A stretch of 64,000 nt of DNA from Valencia hispanica (GCA_963556495.2 OY747707.1:28282871-28346870); one strand, 5' to 3'. Positions 51,401 through 55,559 are shown, counted from the stretch's first letter. Numbers and translations are program-made. The notes: generated by a model from the letters alone, not told the origin.

Positions 51401-53709
51401 ACCCTTGACCACATGGTTCAGATGAGCGGACATTTTCAACTTTACTCACAGAGTAATCAATCAAAAAAAGGTTACTATGAGAGCATCTGAGCATAATTTC
51501 AGACCTGAACACCATATCCAATAGATCTCGCTATCCAGGAGCTGACAGCGCATTGAAGAGTTATAGAGGCATGGAGATCATCTATCACTGCACCCAACAC
51601 AGATCGCTGAAGGAGCGCATGCTGGTACGCATATTTCCCCCCGCTGAACCATTCAGAAAGGCGCTCTTTCAGAGAGTCTTGACAAATTCTGATCACTTCA
51701 GCAGGCGAAATGTTCCCTGATTTCAAAACTTGGGCTGAAGTGGGGCTCCAGTGTGACAACAGAGCATGGATTCAGCCTCCATTATGCACAGGGAGTTGCG
51801 CTGTTCAGCTCCATTCAGAGCGTTCAGCCAATTAATCTGCTCGATGTGTGATGGCACAATGTAGATTCTTTGTTCAGTTTGTTTGGATTGACTATTGATA
51901 AAAAAAGAGTGAAAATTAAATACTACTGAATATGTCATTGTTATCTTTTTTAAAACTGATGGGTAAAAGTAGATTATGACTGTTATGTTGGTCGGCCTTT
52001 GACTCAATATTTCCTCCAAATATGTGCCAAATGAAGAAGAAAGTATTTGACTGCAGCTGTTGTCTGATTCTATCTTTATTAAGCTTCCCTTCCATCTACT
52101 ACATGTGTAGCGCTAGCTTGATGTGACTTTTTAGAGGCAAAAGACTTGAAGCTGTAGGGTAAGTGCCCGCAAAGGGATCTATAGGCTAGGCATAACAGAC
52201 CATCAGTGTGTTTACATGCAGTAAGAGAAAGTTTAATTATTGCCTTAGTCCGATAGAAGTCGGACTTTTGAAATGCATGTATAAACCGAAATAGAGTTAG
52301 CGTAATCCAGGTAAGTGACCCAGATAATGCAATTGGTTAAATCAAATTTCTCTTCATGTAAACTCCAACCATGGCTTAGCCCTGATTTTTAAGGGAAGGG
52401 ACGAGACCACGGAAGCAGGAATAGGAACACCGTCCGGCACACAACAACACAGCAGCAACGAGTGTAAGACACAAACAGTACAGTACAGTACAGTACTACG
52501 AAATGTACTGTGCCGCAGCGTTGTTGTCGTCCCTTTCTTTGCTCATTGTGCTCATCCTGCTTTAACTCTGTCTTCTTCACTCCTGACAGCATTTGTTTAC
52601 TATCTGTTTGACTCTAAGCGAACCTGAAAAATCCAACGTGAAAGGGCACATGTCGCCACCAAGTGTCGCAGTGGTGAACACACTTCATTCACTAATTCGA
52701 TTTTCTGAGAGACATGTAAGCTGGGATAAAGGCTCCCGTTCTGGTTATTAGTTCGATTTTTGCCAAAAGGTTGATTTAGATGTGCATGTAAACGTACTGA
52801 GTGTTGGAAAAAGGTTTTTACAGCTATAAAAGTGTCAAGTGTTAAACCTTCATCAGTAAAACACAAACAAATTATGAGGAGAAAAGTGAGACATGCCCAA
52901 CCATGGTACAGCTTGCTAATGTGTATCGAGGTAGCAATGCTGGTCAAAACTGGATCAGAAAGTATAACATTTATCTCGTTTCTGCCAGAATTTTGGTTTT
53001 TCAAATTCCAATGTTTGGTAAAAGCTGCCATAGTAGTAGGCTTTTAAAATCCCATCGGGTGGTGGTTTGGGGAGTCTCTAAGATACTGCTTTCAGACATT
53101 ATATCTTCTGACTTCCTCTTCCTCACTGGATAAATCAATATAAATTTCCCCTCTCTGAACTGAAATGTAATTTAACGTTGCTCCATTTGTCTTGGGTGAA
53201 CATTGTTGTATGCCCTGATGGCCAATTCAGCATTCCAAATATAGCACCATCTCTTTTCAGCAACGCTTGGCTGCATTCTCAGTTTCCTTCTGCTTGCTCT
53301 GTGTTCTGTTTTTTTCAGGCTTCTTTACATATTTACATATATTTTTAAAAAAACTATTGTGAGCTTCAAACAGAACTGGAAAAGAACCATTGTAAAATGA
53401 AGATATATACCCTTTAATCTTTTAAACAAAGCTACACATTTGTTTAACTTCTGCTTCCGCCCTAACATTTTATCACATGCCTGTTCAACCACTAATACCA
53501 CCACCAGCATAGAGAGGACCGGCATCTTTACTCAAAAAGCATCCCTATGGATGATGAAAGAGGGACATAAAATCTAGTTATCCTTTAAAACCTGCAGACC
53601 TACAGAAAACAAAGGTCAAATGTTCAAGGTAAATGAAACTTACTGGCTGATGAAATGGCTAAAACTTCTGCACCACTGGTCAGGATTTCGAAGAGTGGGT
53701 GAGGGATTT
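2897..53709 (-). CDS. myo3b: class III unconventional myosin (myosin-IIIB-like), partial, spliced gene
   Basis: The minus strand carries 20 phase-compatible exons (listed separately), about 843 codons, plus one doubtful terminal exon. The product is an actin-based motor fused behind a Ser/Thr kinase. Class III myosins act at the tips of actin protrusions such as stereocilia and photoreceptor calycal processes, where the kinase restrains the motor. Seen here: end of the kinase C-lobe, linker, P-loop GESGAGKT, switch [11 protein letters not shown], switch II DIFGFE, actin-contact FVRCIKPN, converter, two IQ motifs and the start of a third. The neck and linker read closer to vertebrate MYO3B than MYO3A as I recall them; paralog choice is inference. 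The first kinase exons lie beyond 64000. One loop-2 exon between 11910 and 24415 was not found. Confidence 0.85.
3558..3638 (-). CDS. myo3b: myo3b exon: second IQ motif, start of third
   Basis: An 81-base exon, acceptor CTTCTTCTAG and donor GTATAA. With the carried G it reads [20 protein letters not shown] then AAIRIQS plus one base. This completes IQ motif 2 ([14 protein letters not shown]) and opens a third IQ-like sequence. The following exon should begin in phase 1; two candidates (2897-3111 and 724-813) both fit this phase. Confidence 0.92.
4011..4173 (-). CDS. myo3b: myo3b exon: lever arm and first IQ motif
   Basis: A 163-base exon, acceptor GTCCTTTCAG and donor GTGGAG. It encodes [20 protein letters not shown], then [20 protein letters not shown] (first calmodulin-binding IQ-type motif), then [14 protein letters not shown], the start of the second IQ. 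The G-W-L-G-A-R-R-Y wording favours myosin IIIB over IIIA. It ends in phase 1. Confidence 0.95.
4305..4416 (-). CDS. myo3b: myo3b exon: converter
   Basis: A 112-base exon, acceptor TTGTCTCACAG and donor GTAGCA. It encodes [20 protein letters not shown] then [17 protein letters not shown], the converter domain ending at the G-x-T-K-V-F junction with the lever arm. Phase 1 base in, phase 0 out. Confidence 0.93.
4417..7106. other. myo3b intron, no further gene seen
   Basis: AT-rich intron between the converter exon and the actin-binding exon. A few frames of 70-100 codons occur on both strands (near 5859, 6109 and 6516) without splice borders or recognisable content. No clear repeat was recognised. 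Confidence 0.5.
7107..7312 (-). CDS. myo3b: myo3b exon: actin-binding / SH1-SH2 region
   Basis: A 206-base exon, acceptor TGCCTCACAG and donor GTTGTA. It encodes [60 protein letters not shown] and IQFEEFVN plus two bases. [11 protein letters not shown]-x-x-G-x-L-E-T and I-R-x-x-G-Y are hallmark motifs of the lower 50-kDa/SH helices. The ending AG joins the next exon's A as Arg. Confidence 0.97.
7720..8321. mobile_element. non-autonomous element with TTAA-type inverted ends
   Basis: Left end TTAAAGCAGCTATACTG and right end, reverse-complemented, TTAAAGCTGCTATGGCA share 13 of 17 positions and both start at TTAA. About 600 bases. The interior is less AT-rich than its flanks. It carries a 90-codon minus-strand frame and two CCAAT boxes (the palindrome CCAATCATTGG at 8123-8133). 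The TTAA borders suggest piggyBac-like target use, but the superfamily is inference. Confidence 0.55.
7729..8001 (-). CDS. small membrane-protein ORF inside the TTAA element
   Basis: A 90-codon frame opening [18 protein letters not shown], with A at -3 of the ATG. A basic, polar N-terminus (residues 1-38, including VPKRKTSF) is followed by one hydrophobic segment, [19 protein letters not shown] (39-57). A Gly-rich then acidic/Val-rich C-terminus ends 12 bases inside the element's left end. This looks like a single-pass, type II-oriented membrane protein. I do not recognise it. It could be a captured first exon of a host gene or an open frame by chance; the composition favours real coding origin. 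Confidence 0.4.
   Translation of the reverse strand: MSKKEKQPTATTSTLEQTIRVPKRKTSFEVAENKTFPPYYFMIIATVFFIVSFTVAMRVPISGGGHVGMIADGRDESSVTVVVACSADSV
8322..8934. other. intron stretch without features
   Basis: AT-rich myo3b intron between the TTAA element and the 3' end of the LINE at 8935. No repeat or coding signal was recognised. Confidence 0.4.
8935..10660 (-). mobile_element. truncated non-LTR retrotransposon (RT fragment)
   Basis: Minus-strand remains of a LINE reverse transcriptase. Near 10302-10505 is the block [20 protein letters not shown]…[11 protein letters not shown]. Near 10040-10190 is [20 protein letters not shown] followed by LIMFADDT (the F-A-D-D catalytic motif). Near 9529-9855 is [20 protein letters not shown]…[12 protein letters not shown]. 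Stops and frame changes separate the blocks. The 3' end is an (AAAAT)n-like tail at about 8940-8965. No endonuclease domain was seen, so it is 5'-truncated. The clade (Jockey superfamily or relative) is unsure. Confidence 0.8.
10661..11832. other. myo3b intron, unique-looking
   Basis: No exon, repeat or RNA gene was recognised; only short random frames occur. Confidence 0.4.
11833..11910 (-). CDS. myo3b: myo3b exon: loop 2 end ([14 protein letters not shown])
   Basis: A 78-base exon (26 codons, phase 0-0), acceptor TTGCGTTCAG and donor GTAGGT. It encodes [20 protein letters not shown] then VASYFR, the basic stretch after loop 2 that leads straight into [10 protein letters not shown] of the next exon. 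T-V-A-S-Y-F-R is characteristic of class III motors. Confidence 0.93.
11911..13199. other. myo3b intron; search zone for the missing loop-2 exon
   Basis: No splice-bounded frame with the required phases (1 in, 0 out) was found here. A 108-codon minus-strand frame at 12608-12934 has no recognised content. A donor-like GAAG/GTAAGA at 13050 was examined and set aside. Confidence 0.4.
13200..14232 (+). mobile_element. degraded Tc1/mariner-like transposon
   Basis: The left end has CACACTTATTGGCACCCCTA. The right end reverse-complemented reads CAACACTTATTGTCATCCCT, so the termini are inverted relatives. Inside, broken transposase remains can be read: [10 protein letters not shown] near 13800 (standing for the usual V-M-V-W-G block) and [14 protein letters not shown] near 13990-14030 (the catalytic Glu region). 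Stops and frameshifts make it inactive. Confidence 0.7.
14303..14312. repeat. target-site duplication, left copy
   Basis: ATGTTATGTA; identical copy at 14635-14644 flanking the SINE. Confidence 0.75.
14313..14634 (-). mobile_element. tRNA-derived SINE with target-site duplication
   Basis: Same family and orientation as 68-373. On the minus strand it begins GGGGCGCCTGTAGTTCAGTG (A box) and ends GAAAAGCGCTATGTGCAAGC followed by an A/T-rich tail. ATGTTATGTA occurs directly before (14303-14312) and directly after (14635-14644), a perfect 10-base duplication expected of LINE-driven insertion. Confidence 0.85.
14635..14644. repeat. target-site duplication, right copy
   Basis: ATGTTATGTA; partner of 14303-14312. 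Confidence 0.75.
14645..21059. other. long myo3b intron segment, mostly unique sequence
   Basis: No exon was recognised. Contents: a (CA)n tract at 15751-15776, an A-run near 16890-16904, and a less AT-rich patch at about 16960-18240 with several ATTA/AATTAG homeodomain-type cores (for example TTAGCCCAGAGTAAAGC and GATTAATTGGAG near 17000). That patch could be a conserved regulatory block, which cannot be tested without other genomes. Frames up to 111 codons (for example minus 18531-18866) show no recognised content. Confidence 0.4.
15751..15776. repeat. (CA)n microsatellite
   Basis: CA dinucleotide run interrupted once by CG. Confidence 0.9.
21060..21604. mobile_element. non-autonomous DNA transposon-like repeat
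   Basis: Starts GGGCCCATCCACACGGAGAC. It ends CGTGTTGACGTGGCCTTA, whose reverse complement (TAAGGCCACGTCAACACG) is a weak inverted relative of the start. The interior has several CGTTTTC/GCGTTTCG repeats and the phrase AACAAAAATGGCGGACTACA, a style I know from fish non-autonomous DNA elements. The plus-strand 119-codon frame at 21184 is probably not a gene. Confidence 0.5.
21605..24414. other. myo3b intron; search zone for the missing loop-2 exon
   Basis: No recognised exon. Overlapping frames on both strands near 22410-22730 lack splice support. A short C-run lies at 23771-23782. The loop-2 exon could be here but none fits by eye. Confidence 0.4.
24415..24544 (-). CDS. myo3b: myo3b exon: [15 protein letters not shown], end before loop 2
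   Basis: A 130-base exon, acceptor GCTCGACAG and donor GTATAG. It encodes [20 protein letters not shown] then [20 protein letters not shown] and TKT plus one base. F-L-E-K-N-R-D-x-L is conserved in the motor domain. It ends in phase 1, while the next exon found (11833-11910) starts in phase 0. An exon of length 3n+2 encoding loop 2 must therefore lie between them. Confidence 0.94.
24847..25155. repeat. long imperfect inverted repeat built of short GAACTT/TACCAGGTACTTT units
   Basis: The left arm starts TTCCTGAAACTTACCAGGTA and continues TAGAACGCTTTAGGAACTTA. The reverse complement of the right arm starts TTCCTGAAACTGGTAGGTTA and continues with AAGAACTTTCTGAGTACTTT. Each arm is itself a loose tandem of a roughly 20-30-base motif (GAACTT…ACCAGGTACTTT). 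The whole could fold as one hairpin about 130 bases long per arm around 24990-25020. The class of element is unknown. Confidence 0.65.
25156..25526. other. AT-rich intron spacer
   Basis: Very AT-rich, with A and T runs near 25240-25285. Nothing recognised. Confidence 0.4.
25527..27168 (+). mobile_element. internally deleted non-LTR retrotransposon with (GGAT)n tail
   Basis: Plus-strand fragments in broken frames. The start is [20 protein letters not shown] (25801). The endonuclease segment [12 protein letters not shown]…[12 protein letters not shown] (26057-26200) contains the catalytic G-D-F-N-x-H. Next come a middle piece, [20 protein letters not shown] (about 26460), and the C-terminal RHL block, [20 protein letters not shown] (about 26880), followed by [20 protein letters not shown]. 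The reverse-transcriptase core is absent: the sequence jumps from the middle piece to the C-terminal block near 26700-26760. It ends in (GGAT)n. The clade is not certain. Confidence 0.8.
27116..27168. repeat. (GGAT)n tandem tail of LINE
   Basis: About 13 copies of a GGAT/ATGG tetramer, directly after the retrotransposon's last coding block. This is the usual 3' tail of that LINE type. Confidence 0.9.
27647..27686. repeat. perfect 14-base hairpin
   Basis: ACCATAGACATATA (27647-27660), 12-base loop, TATATGTCTATGGT (27673-27686). The CATAGACATATA wording is common at ends of fish non-autonomous elements, so it may mark an element junction. Confidence 0.75.
27690..28960. mobile_element. probable remnant DNA transposon region
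   Basis: Contains the phrases AGCCCTCTAGCGACTCTTTC and AAGCGACAAATCTAGCAACT (27805-27860), and at the far end GACTAATCGATTAGTCGG (28875-28893) with TTTGTGGCAGCCCTAC (28932-28947). I associate these with hAT-type fish repeats. No transposase could be read. Borders are approximate; it may be two elements. Confidence 0.35.
28961..29618. other. intron spacer
   Basis: No recognised feature between the hAT-like remnant and the Tc1-like transposon. Confidence 0.4.
29619..29642 (+). repeat. left terminal inverted repeat of Tc1-like element
   Basis: Matches the right end (31079-31102) perfectly in inverse; preceded by TA. Confidence 0.9.
29875..30903 (+). CDS. Tc1-like transposase (DD34E), with an out-of-frame internal segment
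   Basis: A 342-codon frame. The DNA-binding N-terminus has two HTH/paired-like parts (about 8-55 and 70-125) with a GRPR hook at 63-66. The catalytic triad is D158 (LFTDES), D244 ([10 protein letters not shown]) and E279 (LNPTEHVW), with 34 residues between the last two as in Tc1. The protein ends AAGGHTRY. Residues about 161-193 read as nonsense. In the +2 frame the same bases give the family's normal block ([14 protein letters not shown]…), and the family frame resumes at MVWGG. A small deletion near 30355 and an extra base near 30450 therefore compensate. The protein is full length but probably inactive. Confidence 0.92.
   Translation: MKNTQREMPRVPAHLRERALGMLQGGMRTADVARAINCHVRIVRRLRQRYRETGRTPDHPRSGRPRVTTPSQDRYIRISHLRDKYRMATTTARVTPGTHNPSISAQTVCNRLREAGLRACRPVVRQVLTRHHQQQRRLWAQTHLRWTRQEWQKVLFTDESPRLMDGFVFIVEGMSVTPRPVPWSGIDLEVGGPGMVWGGISHHHRTELVVIAGNLIALRYREDILLPHVVPFMHAHPDIILQQDNATSHTARSVREFLHDSNVSVLPWPAKSPDLNPTEHVWDLLDRRVRARAIPPRNVQELESALVEEWGNISQQELTNLVQSMRRRCTAVLQAAGGHTRY
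31079..31102 (-). repeat. right terminal inverted repeat of Tc1-like element
   Basis: Perfect inverse of 29619-29642; followed by TA. Confidence 0.9.
31680..31768 (-). CDS. myo3b: myo3b exon: lower 50-kDa, HYAGKV region
   Basis: An 89-base exon, acceptor CTTCTCACAG and donor GTATCA. With the borrowed G it reads [20 protein letters not shown] then [11 protein letters not shown]-x-I-x-H-Y-A-G-x-V is a universal motor motif (the V opens the next exon). Ile, Cys, Met and Asp in the middle differ from the WRPK-type sequence I recall for the family, so this patch is locally diverged. The intron before it (31769-32109) is mostly filled by a small repeat element. Confidence 0.93.
31838..32054 (+). 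mobile_element. short inverted-end element (…GTGAAAAAGTAT…CCCC family), copy 1
   Basis: Begins TACAGTGCTGTGAAAAAGTA, includes TCAGATCATCAAATATATTT and CAGACAAAGGTAACATGAGT, and ends CCCTGTGTGAAAAACTAATC plus a C-run. The ends are inverted relatives around GTGAAAAA. About 217 of the 341 bases of this myo3b intron are this element. Related sequence occurs at 38630-39100 and, inverted, at 44615-44812. Confidence 0.65.
32110..32263 (-). CDS. myo3b: myo3b exon: relay loop / lower 50-kDa
   Basis: A 154-base exon, acceptor CTAATTAG and donor GTAAGA. It encodes [20 protein letters not shown] then [20 protein letters not shown] and [16 protein letters not shown] is the conserved myosin strut/relay motif. 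It ends in phase 1 (G), completed by AT in the next exon to give Asp. Confidence 0.95.
32840..33245 (+). mobile_element. Tc1-like transposon fragment, N-terminal part
   Basis: Starts GTGTCTTGCAAAAGTATTGA, the terminal repeat style of common fish Tc1 elements. It then carries broken coding sequence for the DNA-binding domain: TGGGATAAAGTTGTAGAGAA (D-K-V-V-E-K), CCTACCGAGACACGCCCATC (the P-R-H-G-R-P hook) and CAGAGAAGCATCCAAGAGGC. It continues to CATTCCACAAATCTGGCCTT near 33240. The catalytic half is absent. Confidence 0.7.
33246..34806. other. myo3b intron; possible DNA-element debris
   Basis: No exon. At 33520-34020 the GCGGCCTGTTGAATGTGACG and CAGTGTGAACCAGGCCTTTG wording suggests debris of a non-autonomous DNA transposon, but no paired ends were found. 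Confidence 0.3.
34807..34954 (-). CDS. myo3b: myo3b exon: switch II and relay helix start
   Basis: A 148-base exon, acceptor TTTGAAG and donor GTGAGT. It encodes [20 protein letters not shown], then [20 protein letters not shown] and ALEQ. DIFGFE is switch II; F-E-Q-L-C-I-N-x-x-N-E-x-L/I-Q is the relay helix. Both are intact. Confidence 0.97.
34955..35717. other. myo3b intron
   Basis: No recognised feature except a T-run at about 35528-35540. Confidence 0.4.
35718..35928 (-). CDS. myo3b: myo3b exon: upper 50-kDa / pre-switch II
   Basis: A 211-base exon, acceptor TTTTCAG and donor GTAAGT. It contains [20 protein letters not shown], then the long helix [21 protein letters not shown]-x-x-x-A-L-Y-x-R-L-F-x-W-I-V-x-x-I-N is one of the best conserved myosin motifs. 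The opposite strand also has a long open frame here, which is a shadow. Confidence 0.96.
35929..37890. other. myo3b intron with microsatellite
   Basis: Apart from the tract at 36270-36446 and a (GTA)n-like run near 36455-36482, nothing was recognised. The long frames here on both strands are products of the dinucleotide repeat. Confidence 0.5.
36270..36446. repeat. compound (TA/CA)n microsatellite
   Basis: About 100 bases of alternating TATATACACATACA units, a pure (AC)n run of about 24 copies (36370-36417), then (CATA)n and (TA)n. Almost the whole 177 bases alternate purine and pyrimidine. Confidence 0.93.
37891..38017 (-). CDS. myo3b: myo3b exon: [10 protein letters not shown] segment
   Basis: A 127-base exon, acceptor TTTTTCACAG and donor GTGAGA. 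It encodes [20 protein letters not shown] followed by a polar loop ([20 protein letters not shown]). ILxGILxxGNIxF is a conserved myosin core motif. It ends in phase 1, and its G completes an Ala codon with the next exon. Confidence 0.95.
38100..38214 (-). CDS. myo3b: myo3b exon: upper 50-kDa subdomain
   Basis: A 115-base exon, acceptor TCTCTGCAG and donor GTACTT. It encodes [20 protein letters not shown] then [18 protein letters not shown], matching the F-x-x-I-x-x-x-F-x-x-I-G-F helix of the upper 50-kDa region. It ends in phase 0, so that EVNSVYRIL follows. Confidence 0.93.
38630..39100 (+). mobile_element. degraded copy 2 of the GTGAAAAA…CCCC element
   Basis: The left end CCGTGAAAAAGCCCCCACCC and right part TGAAGAAAGTAATTGCCCCA match the ends of the family seen at 31838. 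ATCAAACAAAGCTAATCTGA matches its centre. The copy appears expanded by unrelated internal sequence. It lies in the myo3b intron between the exons at 39585 and 38214. Confidence 0.5.
39585..39683 (-). CDS. myo3b: myo3b exon: motor ([12 protein letters not shown])
   Basis: A 99-base exon after a 74-base intron, acceptor CCATTCAG and donor GTTTGT. It encodes [20 protein letters not shown] then [18 protein letters not shown]-x-x-x-A-G is diagnostic of the myosin motor. The donor was chosen so that the final CG joins the first G of the next exon as Arg, preceding Tyr-Ile. Confidence 0.93.
39758..39960 (-). CDS. myo3b: myo3b exon: switch I region
   Basis: A 203-base exon, acceptor TTTCTCTCAG and donor GTGAGT, ending in phase 2. 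It contains [20 protein letters not shown], then [17 protein letters not shown], which holds switch I (N-x-N-S-S-R-F-G-K) intact, and ends [15 protein letters not shown]. These residues coordinate nucleotide and Mg2+ in the motor. Confidence 0.96.
40096..40179 (-). CDS. myo3b: myo3b exon: P-loop (Walker A)
   Basis: An 84-base exon (28 codons, phase 0-0), acceptor GCTTTAG and donor GTATAC. It encodes [20 protein letters not shown] then [16 protein letters not shown] is the ATP-phosphate-binding loop of all myosin motors and is complete here, including the catalytic Lys-Thr. Confidence 0.96.
40505..40815 (+). mobile_element. Tc1-like transposase remnant
   Basis: The plus strand reads [20 protein letters not shown] at 40648-40707, a decayed form of the G-G-G-S-x-M-x-W-G-C-F-S block of Tc1 transposases. 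Further decayed coding continues to about 40810. No ends were found. It sits between the P-loop exon and the preceding myo3b exon. Confidence 0.6.
41104..41208 (-). CDS. myo3b: myo3b exon: motor, segment before the P-loop
   Basis: A 105-base exon (35 codons, phase 0-0), acceptor TTCCTTAG. The donor is GTCCTC, weaker than consensus but frame-correct. It encodes [20 protein letters not shown] then [26 protein letters not shown] is the conserved helix ahead of the myosin P-loop. Cys and Gly replace more usual residues in the last third, so the exon is slightly diverged but intact. Confidence 0.93.
41209..42294. other. myo3b intron
   Basis: AT-rich, with an (AT)n run at about 41554-41574. No other feature recognised. 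Confidence 0.45.
42295..42411 (-). CDS. myo3b: myo3b exon: motor N-terminal beta strands
   Basis: A 117-base exon (39 codons, phase 0-0), acceptor TTTTTAAG and donor GTTGTT. It encodes [20 protein letters not shown] then [33 protein letters not shown] is the universal myosin start motif (Y-T-Y-x-G-x-x-x-x-x-x-N-P). The intron to the preceding exon is only 88 bases. Confidence 0.95.
42500..42584 (-). CDS. myo3b: myo3b exon: linker into motor N-terminus
   Basis: An 85-base exon, acceptor GAACAG and donor GTAAAG. It reads [20 protein letters not shown] then VNLEYLDE, the acidic linker that leads into the motor domain of class III myosins. The [16 protein letters not shown] stretch is a strong family signature. 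It ends in phase 0. Confidence 0.93.
43860..43965 (+). repeat. SINE/L2-type 3' tail, plus orientation
   Basis: GTAAAGTACTTTGAGGGTCT, then CGAAAAGTGCTATATAAATG, then CAAGCCAATTATTATT. This is the same tail as the minus-strand SINEs at 68 and 14313, here in the opposite orientation. The tRNA-like head was not recognised upstream, so it is either truncated or a LINE 3' end. Confidence 0.65.
44615..44812 (-). mobile_element. copy 3 of the GTGAAAAA…CCCC element (inverted)
   Basis: On the minus strand it begins GTTGTGAAAAAGTTTCTGCA, continues TCAGATCATCAAAAAACATT and ATCAGACAAAAATAACCTGA, and ends TGTGAAAAAGTGATTACCCC. Same layout as 31838-32054. Confidence 0.65.
45990..46145 (-). CDS. myo3b: myo3b exon: kinase end and kinase-motor linker
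   Basis: A 156-base exon, acceptor …AAAAG and consensus donor GTAAGT. It encodes [20 protein letters not shown], the terminal helix region of an STE20-type kinase domain with the conserved Arg of the RPS motif. The polar linker ([16 protein letters not shown]…) typical of vertebrate class III myosins follows. It ends in phase 2 (AG), completed by the G that opens the next exon to give Arg. Confidence 0.93.
46146..47639. other. myo3b intron
   Basis: No exon recognised. A (TA)n run lies at 46626-46649. A 66-codon minus-strand frame at 46297-46497 is unsupported. Confidence 0.4.
46626..46649. repeat. (TA)n microsatellite
   Basis: Twelve TA units. Confidence 0.9.
47640..48555. repeat. probable dispersed non-autonomous element
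   Basis: Contains CCCATTGACTCCCATGTTGA, CAAGATGGCGGTGGAAACCG and, at the end, CGTTATACAGTCTATGGTCA. These phrases recur in fish repeats; TATACAGTCAATGG also occurs at 27608-27622 near another junction in this window. Termini were not paired. Confidence 0.45.
48556..50754. other. myo3b intron
   Basis: No exon recognised. Includes a CACA-rich patch at 49150-49220 and a 20-base poly-C run at 50030-50049. A GC-richer block at 48990-49100 could be conserved non-coding sequence; untested. Confidence 0.4.
50030..50049. repeat. poly-C / poly-G run of 20
   Basis: Uninterrupted C20 on the plus strand, the longest homopolymer C run in the window. Confidence 0.95.
50755..50990 (+). mobile_element. degraded tRNA-derived SINE, plus orientation
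   Basis: The order is A-box-like (CCTATAACTTAATGGGAAGAGTC), CCGTTTTACAATCC, decayed B box (TGTGGGCTCATTTTC), then CTCCTCCTGTCACATGTC and TGTATGAATGTGTATATGCA. It ends in a decayed tail near TGGTAAAATGCTACATCAAT. The family layout is common in fish and differs from the 68/14313 SINE in the body. Confidence 0.55.
50991..52203. other. myo3b intron
   Basis: No recognised exon or repeat. The minus-strand frames at 51270-51521, 51499-51759 and 51723-52019 lack splice borders and recognisable domains. Confidence 0.4.
52204..52799. mobile_element. inverted-repeat non-autonomous DNA transposon (CAGTGTGTTTACATGCA ends)
   Basis: Left end CAGTGTGTTTACATGCA and right end, reverse-complemented, CAGTACGTTTACATGCA match at 15 of 17 positions. 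596 bases, with no transposase. A short palindromic tandem, AGTACAGTACAGTACAGTACT, lies near 52479. The G-T-T-T-A-C-A-T-G-C-A end resembles Harbinger/ISL2EU-type elements. The target duplication was not clear. Confidence 0.75.
53644..53709 (-). CDS. myo3b: myo3b exon: end of kinase C-lobe (…HFISQ)
   Basis: A 66-base exon, acceptor TTGTTGCAG and donor GTAAGT. It encodes about 21 residues beginning [12 protein letters not shown] and ending SHFISQ, matching the kinase stretch just before the last C-lobe helix. Its final two bases, CA, join the first base of the next exon (46145) to make Gln, giving the continuous SQCLIKDF. It lies 7.5 kb upstream of its partner, and no earlier kinase exon was found between it and 64000. 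Confidence 0.85.
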
Positions 53710-55559
53710 CTGCAACAAAATTGCAACAAATAGATGAGAAATATACTTTTATCAAAGGCTTTTAGACAACATGATCATTGCTGTAACCCGAAGACACTTT
53801 TCAGCAACTTTTCAGATTTGACAGATTATGGCTGGCATACAATGTGTGACCATAAGACTCTTGTGAGGGTTTCTGCTCTGAGAACAGGTTGGTTTGAATC
53901 CAGGTCTGTGGCAGCCACAGAAAAAATGACATATGATAACTGTTCATTTTAGGGTCTGGCAGCAAGCATCTGCCACTGAGAGCTGAAAGTTATGGGAGAT
54001 AGTTATACCTCTGTCAGCAGCATTTACGGAGGCCATCTGTAATGATGCTAACACATTTCAAGTACGCAGCATGACAGGTGGCAGGGCTGCACGAAGAGCC
54101 AAGGCTGGACGGAGCCTGGGTACAGTCGTCTTCACAGCGAGCTGTCAAATCTTAACAGCTGGAGGCTGAGCCTTTTGTCACTGTCAGCTAAACAGTGAAA
54201 CATCTGATCAATCATTTACTACTATGTTAATTAGTTTACAACTCTCACATAGAACACTGCAGTATTACGGAGAAAACACAGGTTTAAAAGTTATGAAAAG
54301 CGAGAGGAGGGTGCGGTTCGAACAGTAACAGTATGAATTCAAATCTTTTTGCAGATACAAAGAAAGGATGTTAGTGTACAAAATCTGCCATTTTGCACAG
54401 CGCTCACTTAGCCAAGTCTTTCTTAAGAATTCGGGCAGGCAATCCTTTCCAAAGTACAGATCAAAGACGGAAACTGACTGTTTCGATGCAACTTCTAATA
54501 TGAGCCTGAAGACACATTCTTGCCTTGATCTTCCACCATACTGCTTAAATATTACAAAGTCAACATACCAGCGCACTGCTGATAACACTGTCAAGTGCAT
54601 TCATTGTGCTTCACAAATTCACCCTGTTATTTTTTTTTCTTTTAGTGTTTGTGTGTGAGTGCTGGCTCATATTGTAAATACAAATGGCTTATTCAAATGT
54701 GGGGCCAGGCAGCGCATGCACTGTCAAATGTTCCTTAGAGTGGATTGAGGCAAAATCAGAGAGGTGTCAACAGCTTCTGACAGCTGGAACTAAACCAGAA
54801 AAAAAGACAAAAAATGCGCCTATTGCAGTATTTGAATATTATTTTTGAGTTATTTTGGAGTTGTATGGATAAAGTGGGACTTCTATGTTGTCTGGCTGAC
54901 TAAAGAAACCTCAAAAGAAAGTATTTATATGGTATAATCATAAATACAAAGTTATACATCCTGAACTTTTTAGATTCTGGTAAGGAAAGTAATTTGCACT
55001 GTTCAGACATGTTCCTAAAATTTTAGGCAAAGATTTCAGTACTGGCTTCCTTCAAGTCTTCCTTGTAGTGATCAGGTTTCTACTGGAAAATACAAATTTC
55101 CAGTTTTCTTTTAGGGCTGATCGGCTGTCCCCCCCCCCCCCCCAAAGAACTATACTGTATTGGCATACTGTCATTTGTGTAAGATTTTGTTTAGGTTAAA
55201 CAAGTAAATTCAACAAACCTTGACCATTGCTGGACAACAGTCATTAAGGACTGTGTTAGGTTCGTTTGTGTTTGAGTTCCAGTTATTTTATTACCTTATT
55301 TAGTTCACCTCATCATTTCAGTTTTTTTCTCTGTGTTAGTTCTGTTATGTTTTACTTTAGGATTATAGTTTGGTGATAATAAATATTATCTTCCTTTTAT
55401 GTTTTCACTTCCTGTCTCCCCTTAGATATTTATACCTTTGTTTCATTGTTTTTGGGTTGATCGGATCTTTTTTTAGTTTTTTCATTGTTTTCTTTGTGTT
55501 TGTTCTTTTAACTTAATTTTTCCTAAGGTGGTTTTCTGATTTGAATCACTTTATAGTGT
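53710..55559. other. myo3b intron; kinase exons not found here
   Basis: The minus strand was searched for the next upstream kinase exon (expected to contain a D-V-W-S-L-G-I-T-like block). None was seen, so it probably lies past 64000. A 111-codon minus-strand frame at 54265-54600 was not recognised. A C-run lies at 55129-55143. Confidence 0.45.

Noticed and set aside
51499..51759. 86-codon minus-strand frame
   Set aside because: Protein-like in places but no borders, no domain, no neighbours; treated as chance.
54265..54600. 111-codon minus-strand frame near the kinase exon
   Set aside because: Not recognisable as kinase or other domain, no splice borders matching the gene's phase.
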